The translations under genes and the position numbers were made by a program. Shown here piece by piece: positions 1-6,198 of a stretch of 6,287 nucleotides of DNA; position 1 is the stretch's first letter, and every line of letters begins with the position of its first letter. The notes under the pieces were generated by a model, which searched no databases, was not told where the DNA came from, and was given only the letters and a program-made list of their open reading frames with translations. The stretch is from Burkholderiaceae bacterium (GTDB taxonomy: Bacteria; Pseudomonadota; Gammaproteobacteria; Burkholderiales; Burkholderiaceae). Location of the stretch: positions 1 to 6,287 of the forward strand of contig JAKONS010000570.1 in the NCBI GenBank assembly GCA_022701845.1, read 5' to 3'.

Positions 1-162
1 CGATGTGTTCCGGCTGGTGAATAGGAGCCCGGACATTAGCCGCTGCAGGCAGCTTTCGCCGTAGGCCTACAGAGACAGCCGGTGAAAGGATGCGATGCGA
101 AGGAACTAACCCGGGCGCTTCACATCATGGCGCGGTCGTGGTCGCACCTGCACGCTCCGGCG
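1..162. other. Non-coding left edge
   Basis: No gene can be supported here. The frame starting at base 2 stays open for 20 codons from the window edge and ends at a TAG at 62-64. It could be the last part of a plus-strand gene entering from the left, but I recognise nothing in it. The other plus frames stop within the first 25 bases. The stretch is visibly less GC-rich than the genes. It contains a possible hairpin at 53-88 and lies just downstream of the minus-strand AsmA gene, where a terminator would be expected. No T-tract that would make a classical intrinsic terminator is visible. Confidence 0.4.
53..88. repeat. Inverted repeat / possible hairpin downstream of the AsmA gene
   Basis: CTTTCGCCG at 53-61 can pair with CGGTGAAAG at 80-88, a nine-pair stem with one G-U wobble and an 18-base loop. 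A perfect ten-base palindrome, GTAGGCCTAC, sits at 61-70 and overlaps the left arm and the loop. The element lies about 75 bp beyond the AsmA stop codon. It could help end minus-strand transcription or stabilise the 3' end, but neither strand shows the run of T expected after an intrinsic terminator stem. The palindrome could also be a protein-binding site. Confidence 0.3.
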
Positions 163-1380
163 TCAGCGCGTCTGCGCGGTGGCCGCGCCGCGTTGCGTCT
201 TCTGCGTCTTCTGTGCCTTCTGCGCCCTGGCGGGTGTGGCACGGGCCTGGGCCACCGCGGCACCGGCCTCGTTGCGGACCCGGGCGCACTGGGTGTTCTC
301 GCCCGGGCCGGTCTCGATCAGGGGCACGATCGCGGCCAGCGGCGCGGCCACCACCGCCAGCGCGATGGCGCCGCCCAGGCGCGCCAGCAGCGGGCCTTTC
401 TCCAGCGAGAAGTCGGGATGCTTGAAGGTGCCGAAGGCCCGCACGGGGGTGCGCAGCGACAAGATGCCGGGCCGCTTGGGCTTGGGCTCGACGCGCAGGT
501 CGAAGGTCTCCTTGGCCAGGTCGAAGCCGCCGCTGCCGAGGATCTGCGTCTGCTCGGTGTCCACCACGAACAGCGACGCGTTGCCGCGGCCCTTCTTGAT
601 GTCGAACACCACGCCGCCGCAGTTGACCGCGATGGTCCGGTCGCCGCCGGCCAGCAGCGCCAGCACCTTGCCGCCGTTGAGGCCGCTGGCCGCGTCGATC
701 AGGTTGGAGATGCGGCCGTTGGCCACGGCCGCGGAGATCTGGCCGTCGGCCTGCGCGGCGGCGTCGGCGATCGAATTGCCGCTGCCCTGGAGGGCGATGC
801 GCGCGCCCAGCGTGCCGGCGCCCTGGGCGATCTTCTGCGCGCTGGCCGGCACCAGCCGGGCCACCTGGATGCTGCGCAGGTCGATCTGCGCATCGGTGGC
901 GATCAGCGGCTTGCGCGCGTCGAGCGTGAGGCGCGAGGAGATGGTGCCGCCGGCGAAGCCGAAATCGAGCGGCGCCAGTTTCAGCACCCCCTCGTGCAGG
1001 CGCAGCGAGGCCCGCAGGCTCTCCAGCGGCACGAAGTCCGGCGCCTTCAGCCTGGCGGCGCGGTAGTCGACGTCGGCGTCGATCTTCTGCAGCCGGCTGC
1101 CGTCGAAACTGCCGCTCGGCAGGATGTGGTTGGGGTCGGCGGCCTTCTGCTGCACTTCGGCGGTCGACTTGTCGGCGGTGGCGCGCTGGGTGGTCTTCTG
1201 CGCCACCGCCGGCTTGCTGCCGGCGCCCTTGGTCTGCACGCCCACCAGGGGCGCCAGGTCGGCCACGTCGAGCAGGTCGCTGCGCAGGTCGGCGGTCAGC
1301 AGCGGGCGCGGTTCGCGCGCCACATAGGCGGCGCTGCCATAGACGTCGCTGGAGCCGATGCGGCCCCTCAACTCGTCCAT
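163..1380 (-). CDS. AsmA family protein, C-terminal fragment (downstream of amber codon)
   Basis: This 405-residue open segment starts at the first in-frame ATG after the amber codon. It has no convincing ribosome binding site, so independent translation is doubtful. Residues 1-45 finish the conserved AsmA stretch. Residues 50-90 are a polar linker rich in Lys, Gln, Thr and Ala. Residues 95-365 carry the AsmA C-terminal region, with the recognisable stretches SNLIDAASGLNGGKVL (225-240), GGDRTIAVNCGG (245-256) and FVVDTEQTQILGSG (271-284), then ILSLRTPVRAFGTFKHPDF. A hydrophobic segment lies at about 337-354, followed by PLIETGPGENTQC. Residues 370-405 form an Ala/Gln/Lys-rich basic tail with an AQK/TQK repeat. 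I do not recall this tail from relatives, which mostly end soon after the Cys. Confidence 0.5.
   Translation of the reverse strand: MDELRGRIGSSDVYGSAAYVAREPRPLLTADLRSDLLDVADLAPLVGVQTKGAGSKPAVAQKTTQRATADKSTAEVQQKAADPNHILPSGSFDGSRLQKIDADVDYRAARLKAPDFVPLESLRASLRLHEGVLKLAPLDFGFAGGTISSRLTLDARKPLIATDAQIDLRSIQVARLVPASAQKIAQGAGTLGARIALQGSGNSIADAAAQADGQISAAVANGRISNLIDAASGLNGGKVLALLAGGDRTIAVNCGGVVFDIKKGRGNASLFVVDTEQTQILGSGGFDLAKETFDLRVEPKPKRPGILSLRTPVRAFGTFKHPDFSLEKGPLLARLGGAIALAVVAAPLAAIVPLIETGPGENTQCARVRNEAGAAVAQARATPARAQKAQKTQKTQRGAATAQTR
196..222 (-). repeat. Three tandem 9-bp repeats in the AsmA 3' end
   Basis: The plus strand reads CGTCTTCTG twice and then TGCCTTCTG, three nine-base units in a row. 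On the coding strand they give repeated (A/T)QK triplets, in the order AQK AQK TQK TQR once the flanking codons are included. They lie in the basic, low-complexity C-terminal tail of the AsmA-type protein. Because each unit is three codons, slippage would change tail length without shifting the frame. Confidence 0.75.
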
Positions 1381-1395
1381 GCTGTAGCGGTCGCC

Positions 1396-2262
1396 CTAGA
1401 GCACCAGGTGGCCCTGCAGCTGGTAGGGCGGCGAGGCCGGCAGCGGCAGCAGCAGGAAGGGGTAAAGGTTGGCCAGGGTCTGGCCCTCGATGCGCAGCCG
1501 GGCGTCGATGCCGCTGATGTTGGCCGCGTCGGCGATGCTGCCCTCCACCTGCAGCCGGGTGGTGCCGGCCTGCAGGTCGCCCTTCAGCGGGAAGGTCACG
1601 CCCGATTCTTGAAAGCTGAGCACCTCGCCGGTGAGGGCGGTGCCCTGGAAGGTGGCGTCGCGGTATTTGCCGCCGAAGGCGTAGCGGGTGGTGTAGCGGG
1701 CGTTCACCGGCGCGGCGGTGGCGTCCTTCACCGCGGCCTGGGTGGCGGGGTCGAAGGTGCTGGCGTCGATGTCGATGGCGAAGGGAATGCCGCCGTCGGT
1801 GTAGCGCAGGTGGCCGCGGTCGACCGACAGGGTGCTGATGCGCAGCTTGCTGGGCGACTTGTCGGACGGGTCGGAAAGAATCCAGTTCTTGCGGTCGTCG
1901 GCCATGCGCTCGAACAGCAGCTCGGGCTGGCTGAGCGCCACCCGCGGTATCAGCACCTTCTCCGGCAGGTCGCGCAGGGAGACCGAGAACTCCAACTGCG
2001 CGATGCGGGCCATCGCCGGCTCCTTCGACCAGGCGGCATTGCCGAAATACACGTCGCGCATGCGGATGGTGGGCGTCATGCCCAGCCGCACATGCAGGTC
2101 CGAGAGGGTGAATTCGCGCCCGGTCTTGTGGGAGACATAGCGCTCCAGCGGGTGCCGGAACCAGTTCCAGTCGAAGAACACCACCAGCAGCACGACCAGC
2201 GCCACGAAGGTCAGGGAAACCGGATGCCGACGGACGAAGGCGGTGGCAGGGTGTGTCGCCAT
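1396..2262 (-). CDS. AsmA family protein, N-terminal fragment (ends at amber codon)
   Basis: This 288-residue segment would be made even if the amber codon terminates. Residues 1-14 are short and basic (RR at 11-12). Residues 15-31 are one uninterrupted hydrophobic segment that fits an inner-membrane anchor with the rest in the periplasm. The anchor is followed by a DWNWFRHPLERYVS stretch (31-44) and GREFTLSDL (48-56), typical of the AsmA N-terminal domain. After this the pattern alternates short beta-strand-like hydrophobic runs with turns, as in the repeating beta-groove fold. The segment ends at LANLYPFLLLPLPASPPYQ and the LQGHLVL strand, so it lacks the C-terminal half and the membrane-distal end. 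A fragment of this kind would probably be unable to bridge the periplasm. The start follows the dehydrogenase stop by 100 bp on the same strand, so co-transcription is possible. Confidence 0.6.
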   Translation of the reverse strand: MATHPATAFVRRHPVSLTFVALVVLLVVFFDWNWFRHPLERYVSHKTGREFTLSDLHVRLGMTPTIRMRDVYFGNAAWSKEPAMARIAQLEFSVSLRDLPEKVLIPRVALSQPELLFERMADDRKNWILSDPSDKSPSKLRISTLSVDRGHLRYTDGGIPFAIDIDASTFDPATQAAVKDATAAPVNARYTTRYAFGGKYRDATFQGTALTGEVLSFQESGVTFPLKGDLQAGTTRLQVEGSIADAANISGIDARLRIEGQTLANLYPFLLLPLPASPPYQLQGHLVL

Positions 2263-2304
2263 GAGGAGCTTCCGAGGCATGAAAGCAGCCGAGGCTGACA
2301 GCGA

Positions 2305-2315
2305 CCGTGCCACGG
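2305..2315. repeat. Short perfect dyad in the SDR-AsmA gap
   Basis: CCGTG-C-CACGG is a perfect five-base dyad around one central base. It lies about 43 bp upstream of the preferred AsmA start and 48 bp below the dehydrogenase stop. The single-base centre is too tight for an RNA hairpin, so an operator-like site is the more reasonable reading. Short GC-rich dyads also arise by chance in DNA of this composition. No clear promoter hexamers were found next to it. Confidence 0.2.
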
Positions 2316-2362
2316 CGGCGTAGGACGGTCTCGTCGGGCGTGTGCGGCGCAGCGCTGGGAAT

Positions 2363-3130
2363 TCAGGCGAAGCCGCCGTTGGCGCGCAGCACCTGTGCGT
2401 TCACCCAGGCGCCGTCGGCACCCGCCAGGAATGCCACCACGCCGGCGATGTCGACCGGCTGGCCGAGCCGCTCCAGCGGCGCCATCTTCGCCAGCTGGGC
2501 GATGCGTTCCTCGCTCTTGCCGTCGAGGAAGAGCGGCGTGGCGACCGGCCCCGGTGCCACCGCGTTCACCGTGATCGAGCGGCCGCGCAGTTCGTTGGCG
2601 AACACCTTCACCATGCCCTCCACGCCGGCCTTGGAGGCGATGTAGGCGCCGTAGCCCGGCAGGCCCAGCGCGATGACGCTGGTGGTGACCGCGACGAAGC
2701 GGCCGCCGGCGGGCAGGTGTCTCGCCGCCTGGCTCATCATCAGGAAGGTGCCGCGCAGGTTGGTGGCGACGATGCGGTCGAATTCGGCGACCGGCGTGTC
2801 GCCGATCGGCGCCAGCGCCATCACGCCGGCACTGTTGACCACCACGTCGACGCGGCCGAAGGCGTCGAGCGATGCCTGGTAGAGCGCGGCCACATCGGCT
2901 TCGAGCGCGACATCGCCGCGCACCGCGACGGCGCGCCCGCCGGCCGCGGCGATGGCGGCCACGGTTTCTTCGGCCCGGGCCCGGTTGCCGGCGTAGTTCA
3001 CCACCACCGAAAAGCCGTCGGCCGCCAGGCGCTCGGCGATGGCGCGCCCGATGCCGCCGGAGGCGCCGGTGACGATGGCGGTGCGGGAGGCGGGGGAGGC
3101 CGAGGAGGAGGTGTCGACGGTGTCGGTCAT
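2363..3130 (-). CDS. SDR family oxidoreductase
   Basis: A complete 255-residue classical short-chain dehydrogenase/reductase, a cytosolic NAD(P)H-dependent enzyme that oxidises an alcohol or reduces a ketone. It resembles the family members often labelled 3-oxoacyl-ACP reductase. The Rossmann nucleotide-binding motif TGASGGIG is at residues 21-28, the NSAG motif at 99-102 and the structural Asn at 124. The catalytic pair is Tyr163/Lys167 in YIASK, with Ser151 as the likely catalytic Ser, one residue closer to the Tyr than the usual 13. The APGPVATPLF stretch (192-201) is the usual loop after the active site, and the protein ends in the common pattern NAQVLRANGGFA. The basic Arg49-Asn50 region after the second strand (NYAGNR) hints at NADPH, as inference. 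Residues 1-15 are a Ser/Thr-rich extension. The start has AGAAAG about six bases upstream. The gene is divergent from the decarboxylase. The substrate cannot be told from sequence. Confidence 0.9.
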   Translation of the reverse strand: MTDTVDTSSSASPASRTAIVTGASGGIGRAIAERLAADGFSVVVNYAGNRARAEETVAAIAAAGGRAVAVRGDVALEADVAALYQASLDAFGRVDVVVNSAGVMALAPIGDTPVAEFDRIVATNLRGTFLMMSQAARHLPAGGRFVAVTTSVIALGLPGYGAYIASKAGVEGMVKVFANELRGRSITVNAVAPGPVATPLFLDGKSEERIAQLAKMAPLERLGQPVDIAGVVAFLAGADGAWVNAQVLRANGGFA

Positions 3131-3287
3131 GGTGGCTTTCTGGGCGAGGTTGCGAACCCCGCATTGTTCCCCTTACCGGTGGAGATGGCGGGTAAATCGG
3201 GCTGTCGTTCGCCCGTCGGTCGGCGGCTGCCGGCCTATCCTCGTCGCAAAGCCGGGGCGGTGGTGCCGCGGTCAACCGAACCCCGCC
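3131..3287. promoter_or_regulatory. Divergent intergenic region with presumed promoters
   Basis: This 157-bp gap separates the start of the minus-strand dehydrogenase from the start of the plus-strand decarboxylase, so it should hold promoters for both. It contains an imperfectly supported dyad, TTACC at 3173-3177 and GGTAA at 3191-3195, 13 bases apart, with a small ACCGGT palindrome overlapping the left arm. A TATCCT at 3236-3241 could be a -10 element for the decarboxylase operon, but no good -35 lies 16-18 bases upstream of it. No regulator gene is encoded in the gap. Confidence 0.35.
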
Positions 3288-4832
3288 ATGACCCCATCCC
3301 GCGCCGCTCGTGCGACTTCCCTCGACCCGACCGACTGGACCGCGTTGCGCGCGCAGGGCCACCGCATGCTCGACGACATGTTCGACCACCTGGCCGGCCT
3401 GCGCGAGAAGCCGGTCTGGCAGCCGATTCCCGACACGGTGCGCCATGCCTTCGCCGAACCGATGCCGGCCGCGCCCACGCCGCTGGCCGAGGCCCACGGC
3501 CGCTTCATGCGCGACGTGCTGCCGTATGCGGTCGGCAATGCGCATCCCCGCTTCATGGGCTGGGTGCACGGCGCCGGCACCGCCGAAGGCATGCTCGCCG
3601 AGATGCTGGCCGCCGGCCTGAACGCCAACCTGGGCGGGCGCGACCAGATGCCGCTGGAGGTCGAGCGCCAGGTGGTGCGCTGGATGGCCGACCTGTTCGG
3701 TTTTCCCGATTCCGCCGGCGGCGTGTTCGTCACCGGTTCCTCGATGGCCAACCTGGTCGGCCTGCTGGTGGCGCGCACCTGGGCGCTGGGCCGCGCGTCG
3801 CGCCAGCTGGGCCTGGAGCGCGGCGTGGCGCAGAGCGGCGGCGGACCGCTGGTGGCCTACACCTCGCAGGCGGCGCACGGCTGCATCGCCCAGGCGATGG
3901 CGATGGCGGGCCTGGGCACCGACGCGCTGCGTCTGGTGCCGGTGGATGCCGAGCACCGCATGGACATCCTGGAATTGCGGGCGATGGTCTGGGCCGACAT
4001 GGCCGCCGGCCGCCGGCCGTTCCTGATCGCCGGCACCGCCGGCACGGTGGACGTGGGCGCCACCGACGACCTGGGCGCGATCGCCGACGTGGCGCTGGCC
4101 TGCGGTGCCTGGTTCCATGTCGACGGCGCCTACGGCGCGCTCGGCATGCTGGCGCCCGACATCGCGCCGCAGCTGGCCGGCATCGAGCGCGCCGATTCGC
4201 TGGCGCTGGATTTCCACAAGTGGGGCCAGGTGCCCTACGACGCCGGCTTCATCCTGGTGCGCGACCGGGCCGACCAGCTGGCCGCCTTTTCCTCGCCGGC
4301 GGCCTACCTGTCGCGCCACGACCGCGGCCTGGCCGCCGGCGGCCACTGGCCGTGCGACCTGGGGCCGGACCTGTCGCGCGGCTTTCGCGCATTGAAGACC
4401 TGGTTCACCCTGGTGGCGCACGGCACCGACCGGCTGGGCGCGGCGATCTCCGCCACCTGCGCGCTGGCGCGGGTGCTGGAGGCCCGGGTGCTGGCCGAGC
4501 CGGAGCTGGAACTGCTGGCGCCGGTGGCGCTGAACATCGTGTGCTTTCGCTTCCGCGCGGCGGTGGGCGAGGACGCCGATGCGCTGAACACCGAGATCGT
4601 GGCCGACCTGCACGAATCCGGCATCGCGGTGCCGTCCTCGACCCGCATCCACGGCCGGGTCGCGATCCGCGCGGCCATCGTCAACCACCGCACCGTGGCG
4701 GCCGACATCGACATGCTGGTCGAGGCCGCGCTGGACTTCGGCCGGCGCCGCAGCCGTGCTTGGTCGGCAGCCGCTTTCGAGACTTCGTCCGGCATCGCCG
4801 GCACCCCTTTCGCCACCGTAGCACGCGCATGA
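3288..4832 (+). CDS. Pyridoxal-phosphate-dependent group II amino acid decarboxylase
   Basis: A 514-residue fold-type I PLP enzyme of the group II decarboxylase family (relatives of aromatic-L-amino-acid, glutamate and diaminobutyrate decarboxylases). These convert an amino acid to an amine plus CO2 in the cytosol. The substrate-side HP motif is at His86-Pro87 (NAHPRFMGW). The phosphate-binding loop TGSSMAN is at 149-155, where many relatives have GGS. The ring-stacking His is His197 (QAAHG). GTAGTVDVGATDDL follows, then Asp279 (HVDGAYG), which contacts the pyridine nitrogen. The PLP-binding Lys is Lys311 in DFHKWG. LSRGFRALKTWF and the late RAAIVNHRT motif complete the fold. About 25 extra residues at the C terminus look disordered. 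The ATG at 3288 fits the family N terminus but has no visible ribosome binding site. The frame is open further upstream, into the dehydrogenase start, and the residues there look non-coding. The amino acid substrate cannot be assigned, and some families with this fold are transaminases. The gene is coupled to the next by ATGA. Confidence 0.9.
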   Translation: MTPSRAARATSLDPTDWTALRAQGHRMLDDMFDHLAGLREKPVWQPIPDTVRHAFAEPMPAAPTPLAEAHGRFMRDVLPYAVGNAHPRFMGWVHGAGTAEGMLAEMLAAGLNANLGGRDQMPLEVERQVVRWMADLFGFPDSAGGVFVTGSSMANLVGLLVARTWALGRASRQLGLERGVAQSGGGPLVAYTSQAAHGCIAQAMAMAGLGTDALRLVPVDAEHRMDILELRAMVWADMAAGRRPFLIAGTAGTVDVGATDDLGAIADVALACGAWFHVDGAYGALGMLAPDIAPQLAGIERADSLALDFHKWGQVPYDAGFILVRDRADQLAAFSSPAAYLSRHDRGLAAGGHWPCDLGPDLSRGFRALKTWFTLVAHGTDRLGAAISATCALARVLEARVLAEPELELLAPVALNIVCFRFRAAVGEDADALNTEIVADLHESGIAVPSSTRIHGRVAIRAAIVNHRTVAADIDMLVEAALDFGRRRSRAWSAAAFETSSGIAGTPFATVARA

Positions 4833-6100
4833 ACTCGCTGTCGACCCCGCCGACCGAACCGACCGTCCCCGGCCCGAGCGCCGCCGCCGACGCGGCCCCC
4901 GCCGCGCCGGTGCTGGGCCTAGCGCGCCTGATGACACTGGCCTTCCAGGGCCAGGACCTGCGGCCGATCGCCTCCACCCTGATCGCCCGTGCCGAACGCG
5001 ACGACCGCGACGCGGCGGCGTTGATGGACCTGTCGACGGTGCTGTTCCTGCAGGGCCTGCCCGACCTCGGGCTGGCCACGCAGTCGCAGGCGCTGTCGAT
5101 GTGCCGGCTGTACCGGCTGCAGCCGCCACAGGGCGCCACCCCGCGGCTGCGCCTGCTGGCCCTGATGGCGCCCGGCGACCTGATGACCAACACGCCGCTG
5201 TCGTTCCTGGTGGAAGACGGCGACGTGGCGCTCGACATGCTGTATGTGCTGCCGGGCGAGGGCCTGCCGTCGCCGCTGCCGGCGCACGACCTGCTGTTCA
5301 CCGCGATCTCCGAATCCGACGGCACCCATGCGCTGCTCGACACCCTGGCGCAGGCGCTGCCGGCCGGTAGCGTGCTGAACCACCCGGGTGCCATCGTGCG
5401 CACCGCGCGCGACGCGGCGTTCGTGGCCCTGCGCGGCGCGCCCGGCATCGTGATGCCGGCATCGGTGCGCACCGGGCGCATGTCGCTGGTGGCGATGGCC
5501 GAGGGCCGGCTGGCGCTGGCCGCGCTGCTGGAGGACGGACGTTTTCCGCTGATCGTGCGGCCGGTCGATTCGCATGCCGGCCACGGGCTGGAGCGGGTCG
5601 ACACGCCGGCGGCGCTGCTGGCCTACCTGGACGGCCGGCCGGAAGACAGCTTCTTCCTCTCGAATTTCATCGACTACGCCCGGCCCGACGGCCTGTTCCG
5701 CAAGTACCGGGTGGTGCTGGTGGACGGCAGCGCCTTCGCCGCGCACATGGGCGTGTCGGCCCACTGGATGATCCATTACCTGAACGCCGGCATGGACGAG
5801 AGCGCCGCCAAGCGCGAGGAGGAAGCGGCCTTCATGCGGGGCTTCGACCAGGGCTTCGCGGTGCGCCACCGCGAGGCGCTGGCCACGCTGGGCGAGCGCT
5901 TCGGCCTCGATTACCTGGTGGTCGATTGCGCCGAGACGCCGGAGGGCGCGCTGCTGGTGTTCGAGGTGGACCCCGGCGCGGTGGTGCACCGCATGGATCC
6001 GCCGGAGGTGTTCGCCTACAAGCGCGACTGCATGGACACGCTGTACCGCGCGTTCCACGCCTTGCTGGACGAGCGCACCGCACGCATTGCCGGCGACTGA
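4829..6100 (+). CDS. TPR-like / ATP-grasp domain protein, putative amide ligase
   Basis: A 423-residue protein. Residues 1-28 are a Pro/Ala-rich flexible leader. Residues 31-95 are helical, and 61-95 (DLSTVLFLQG...DLGLATQSQAL) form one TPR-like helical hairpin. Residues 105-215 would be the alpha/beta part that precedes an ATP-grasp domain. Residues 238-400 resemble ATP-grasp ligases of the RimK/glutathione-synthetase type: FPLIVRPVDSHAGHG (239-253) with Arg244 where the nucleotide-binding Lys usually sits, FRKYRVVLVDG (290-300), DYLVVDCAE (361-369) with Asp366 as a likely metal ligand, and VFEVDPGAVVH (378-387) with Glu379 as the second ligand and Asp381 in place of the usual Asn. Such enzymes activate a carboxylate as acyl phosphate and join it to an amine or thiol. 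The ATG overlaps the decarboxylase stop, so translation is coupled and the two probably act together. I know no characterised member, so ligase activity is inferred from motifs. Confidence 0.75.
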   Translation: MNSLSTPPTEPTVPGPSAAADAAPAAPVLGLARLMTLAFQGQDLRPIASTLIARAERDDRDAAALMDLSTVLFLQGLPDLGLATQSQALSMCRLYRLQPPQGATPRLRLLALMAPGDLMTNTPLSFLVEDGDVALDMLYVLPGEGLPSPLPAHDLLFTAISESDGTHALLDTLAQALPAGSVLNHPGAIVRTARDAAFVALRGAPGIVMPASVRTGRMSLVAMAEGRLALAALLEDGRFPLIVRPVDSHAGHGLERVDTPAALLAYLDGRPEDSFFLSNFIDYARPDGLFRKYRVVLVDGSAFAAHMGVSAHWMIHYLNAGMDESAAKREEEAAFMRGFDQGFAVRHREALATLGERFGLDYLVVDCAETPEGALLVFEVDPGAVVHRMDPPEVFAYKRDCMDTLYRAFHALLDERTARIAGD

Positions 6101-6141
6101 CGACCGGCAGCAGCGCTCGCACGTGTGCTTACAACACCTCA

Positions 6142-6158
6142 TGCGAGATTGACTCGCA
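6142..6158 (+). repeat. Perfect hairpin between the ATP-grasp gene and the exported-protein gene
   Basis: TGCGAG (6142-6147) and CTCGCA (6153-6158) form a perfect six-base stem around the five-base loop ATTGA. Another CTCGCA lies upstream at 6116-6121 and could pair with the same TGCGAG instead, so two mutually exclusive structures are possible. There is no T-tract after the stem, which argues against a classical intrinsic terminator. The element is about 40 bp past the ATP-grasp stop and 40 bp before the next start, so it could weaken read-through or belong to the next gene's leader. Confidence 0.4.
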
Positions 6159-6185
6159 GCCCCCATGCTGGGCCCCGTCAACACC

Positions 6186-6190
6186 GGGAG
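6186..6190 (+). promoter_or_regulatory. Ribosome binding site of the exported-protein gene
   Basis: GGGAG sits eight bases before the ATG at 6199. It is the strongest Shine-Dalgarno-like sequence in front of any gene in the window. It supports 6199 (or the in-frame ATG at 6205) as a real start and suggests the gene is well translated. Confidence 0.7.
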
Positions 6191-6198
6191 AACCCACC

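Larger units (their letters stand above)
163..2262 (-). pseudogene. AsmA family protein gene, interrupted by an in-frame amber stop
   Basis: Read through, this would be a protein of about 699 residues of the AsmA family. These are inner-membrane-anchored periplasmic proteins with roles in outer-membrane assembly and lipid transport. A TAG at 1396-1398 (codon 289) splits it into two open segments in the same frame. The join falls inside a conserved AsmA stretch: before the stop the protein reads ...LQGHLVL, and after it GDRYSMDELRGRIGSSDV. In relatives I recall, one charged or polar residue (Lys, Glu or Gln) sits at this place. All of those codons (AAG, GAG, CAG) are one base from TAG. Nothing else is broken, and codon use is the same on both sides. 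The start at 2262 is preferred because GGAAG lies six bases upstream and the hydrophobic anchor then begins near residue 14. In-frame ATGs at 2280 and 2313 have no visible ribosome binding site. Recent pseudogene, sequencing error and suppressed stop cannot be told apart here. Confidence 0.85.

Noticed and set aside
82..2298. A 738-codon open frame on the plus strand opposite the AsmA gene
   Set aside because: Its translation is a His/Gln/Arg/Gly/Val/Ala-rich mix with no domain pattern, typical of antisense frames in GC-rich genes. The minus strand shows clear AsmA motifs over the same bases.
2342..4828. An upstream extension of the ATP-grasp frame, open for 829 more codons
   Set aside because: The extension runs antisense to the dehydrogenase and out of frame with the decarboxylase and is Arg/Gly/Ala low-complexity. 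The real protein begins at 4829, where the ATGA overlap and normal residue composition start, so this is not a giant fusion protein.
2211..5129. A 972-codon open frame on the minus strand spanning three genes
   Set aside because: It crosses the dehydrogenase, the divergent gap and the decarboxylase in unrelated frames and is full of Arg/Gly/Ala/Gln low-complexity runs. It is a by-product of high GC.
6089..6108. GCCGG/CCGGC pairing around the ATP-grasp stop codon as a terminator
   Set aside because: It has only five pairs and a ten-base loop containing the stop codon, with no T-tract after it. Short GC stems like this are expected by chance in this composition.
6149..6180. TTGACT at 6149-6154 as a -35 box for the exported-protein gene
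   Set aside because: The bases 16-18 downstream are GCCCCG-like and offer no -10 element, and the hexamer is largely inside the hairpin.
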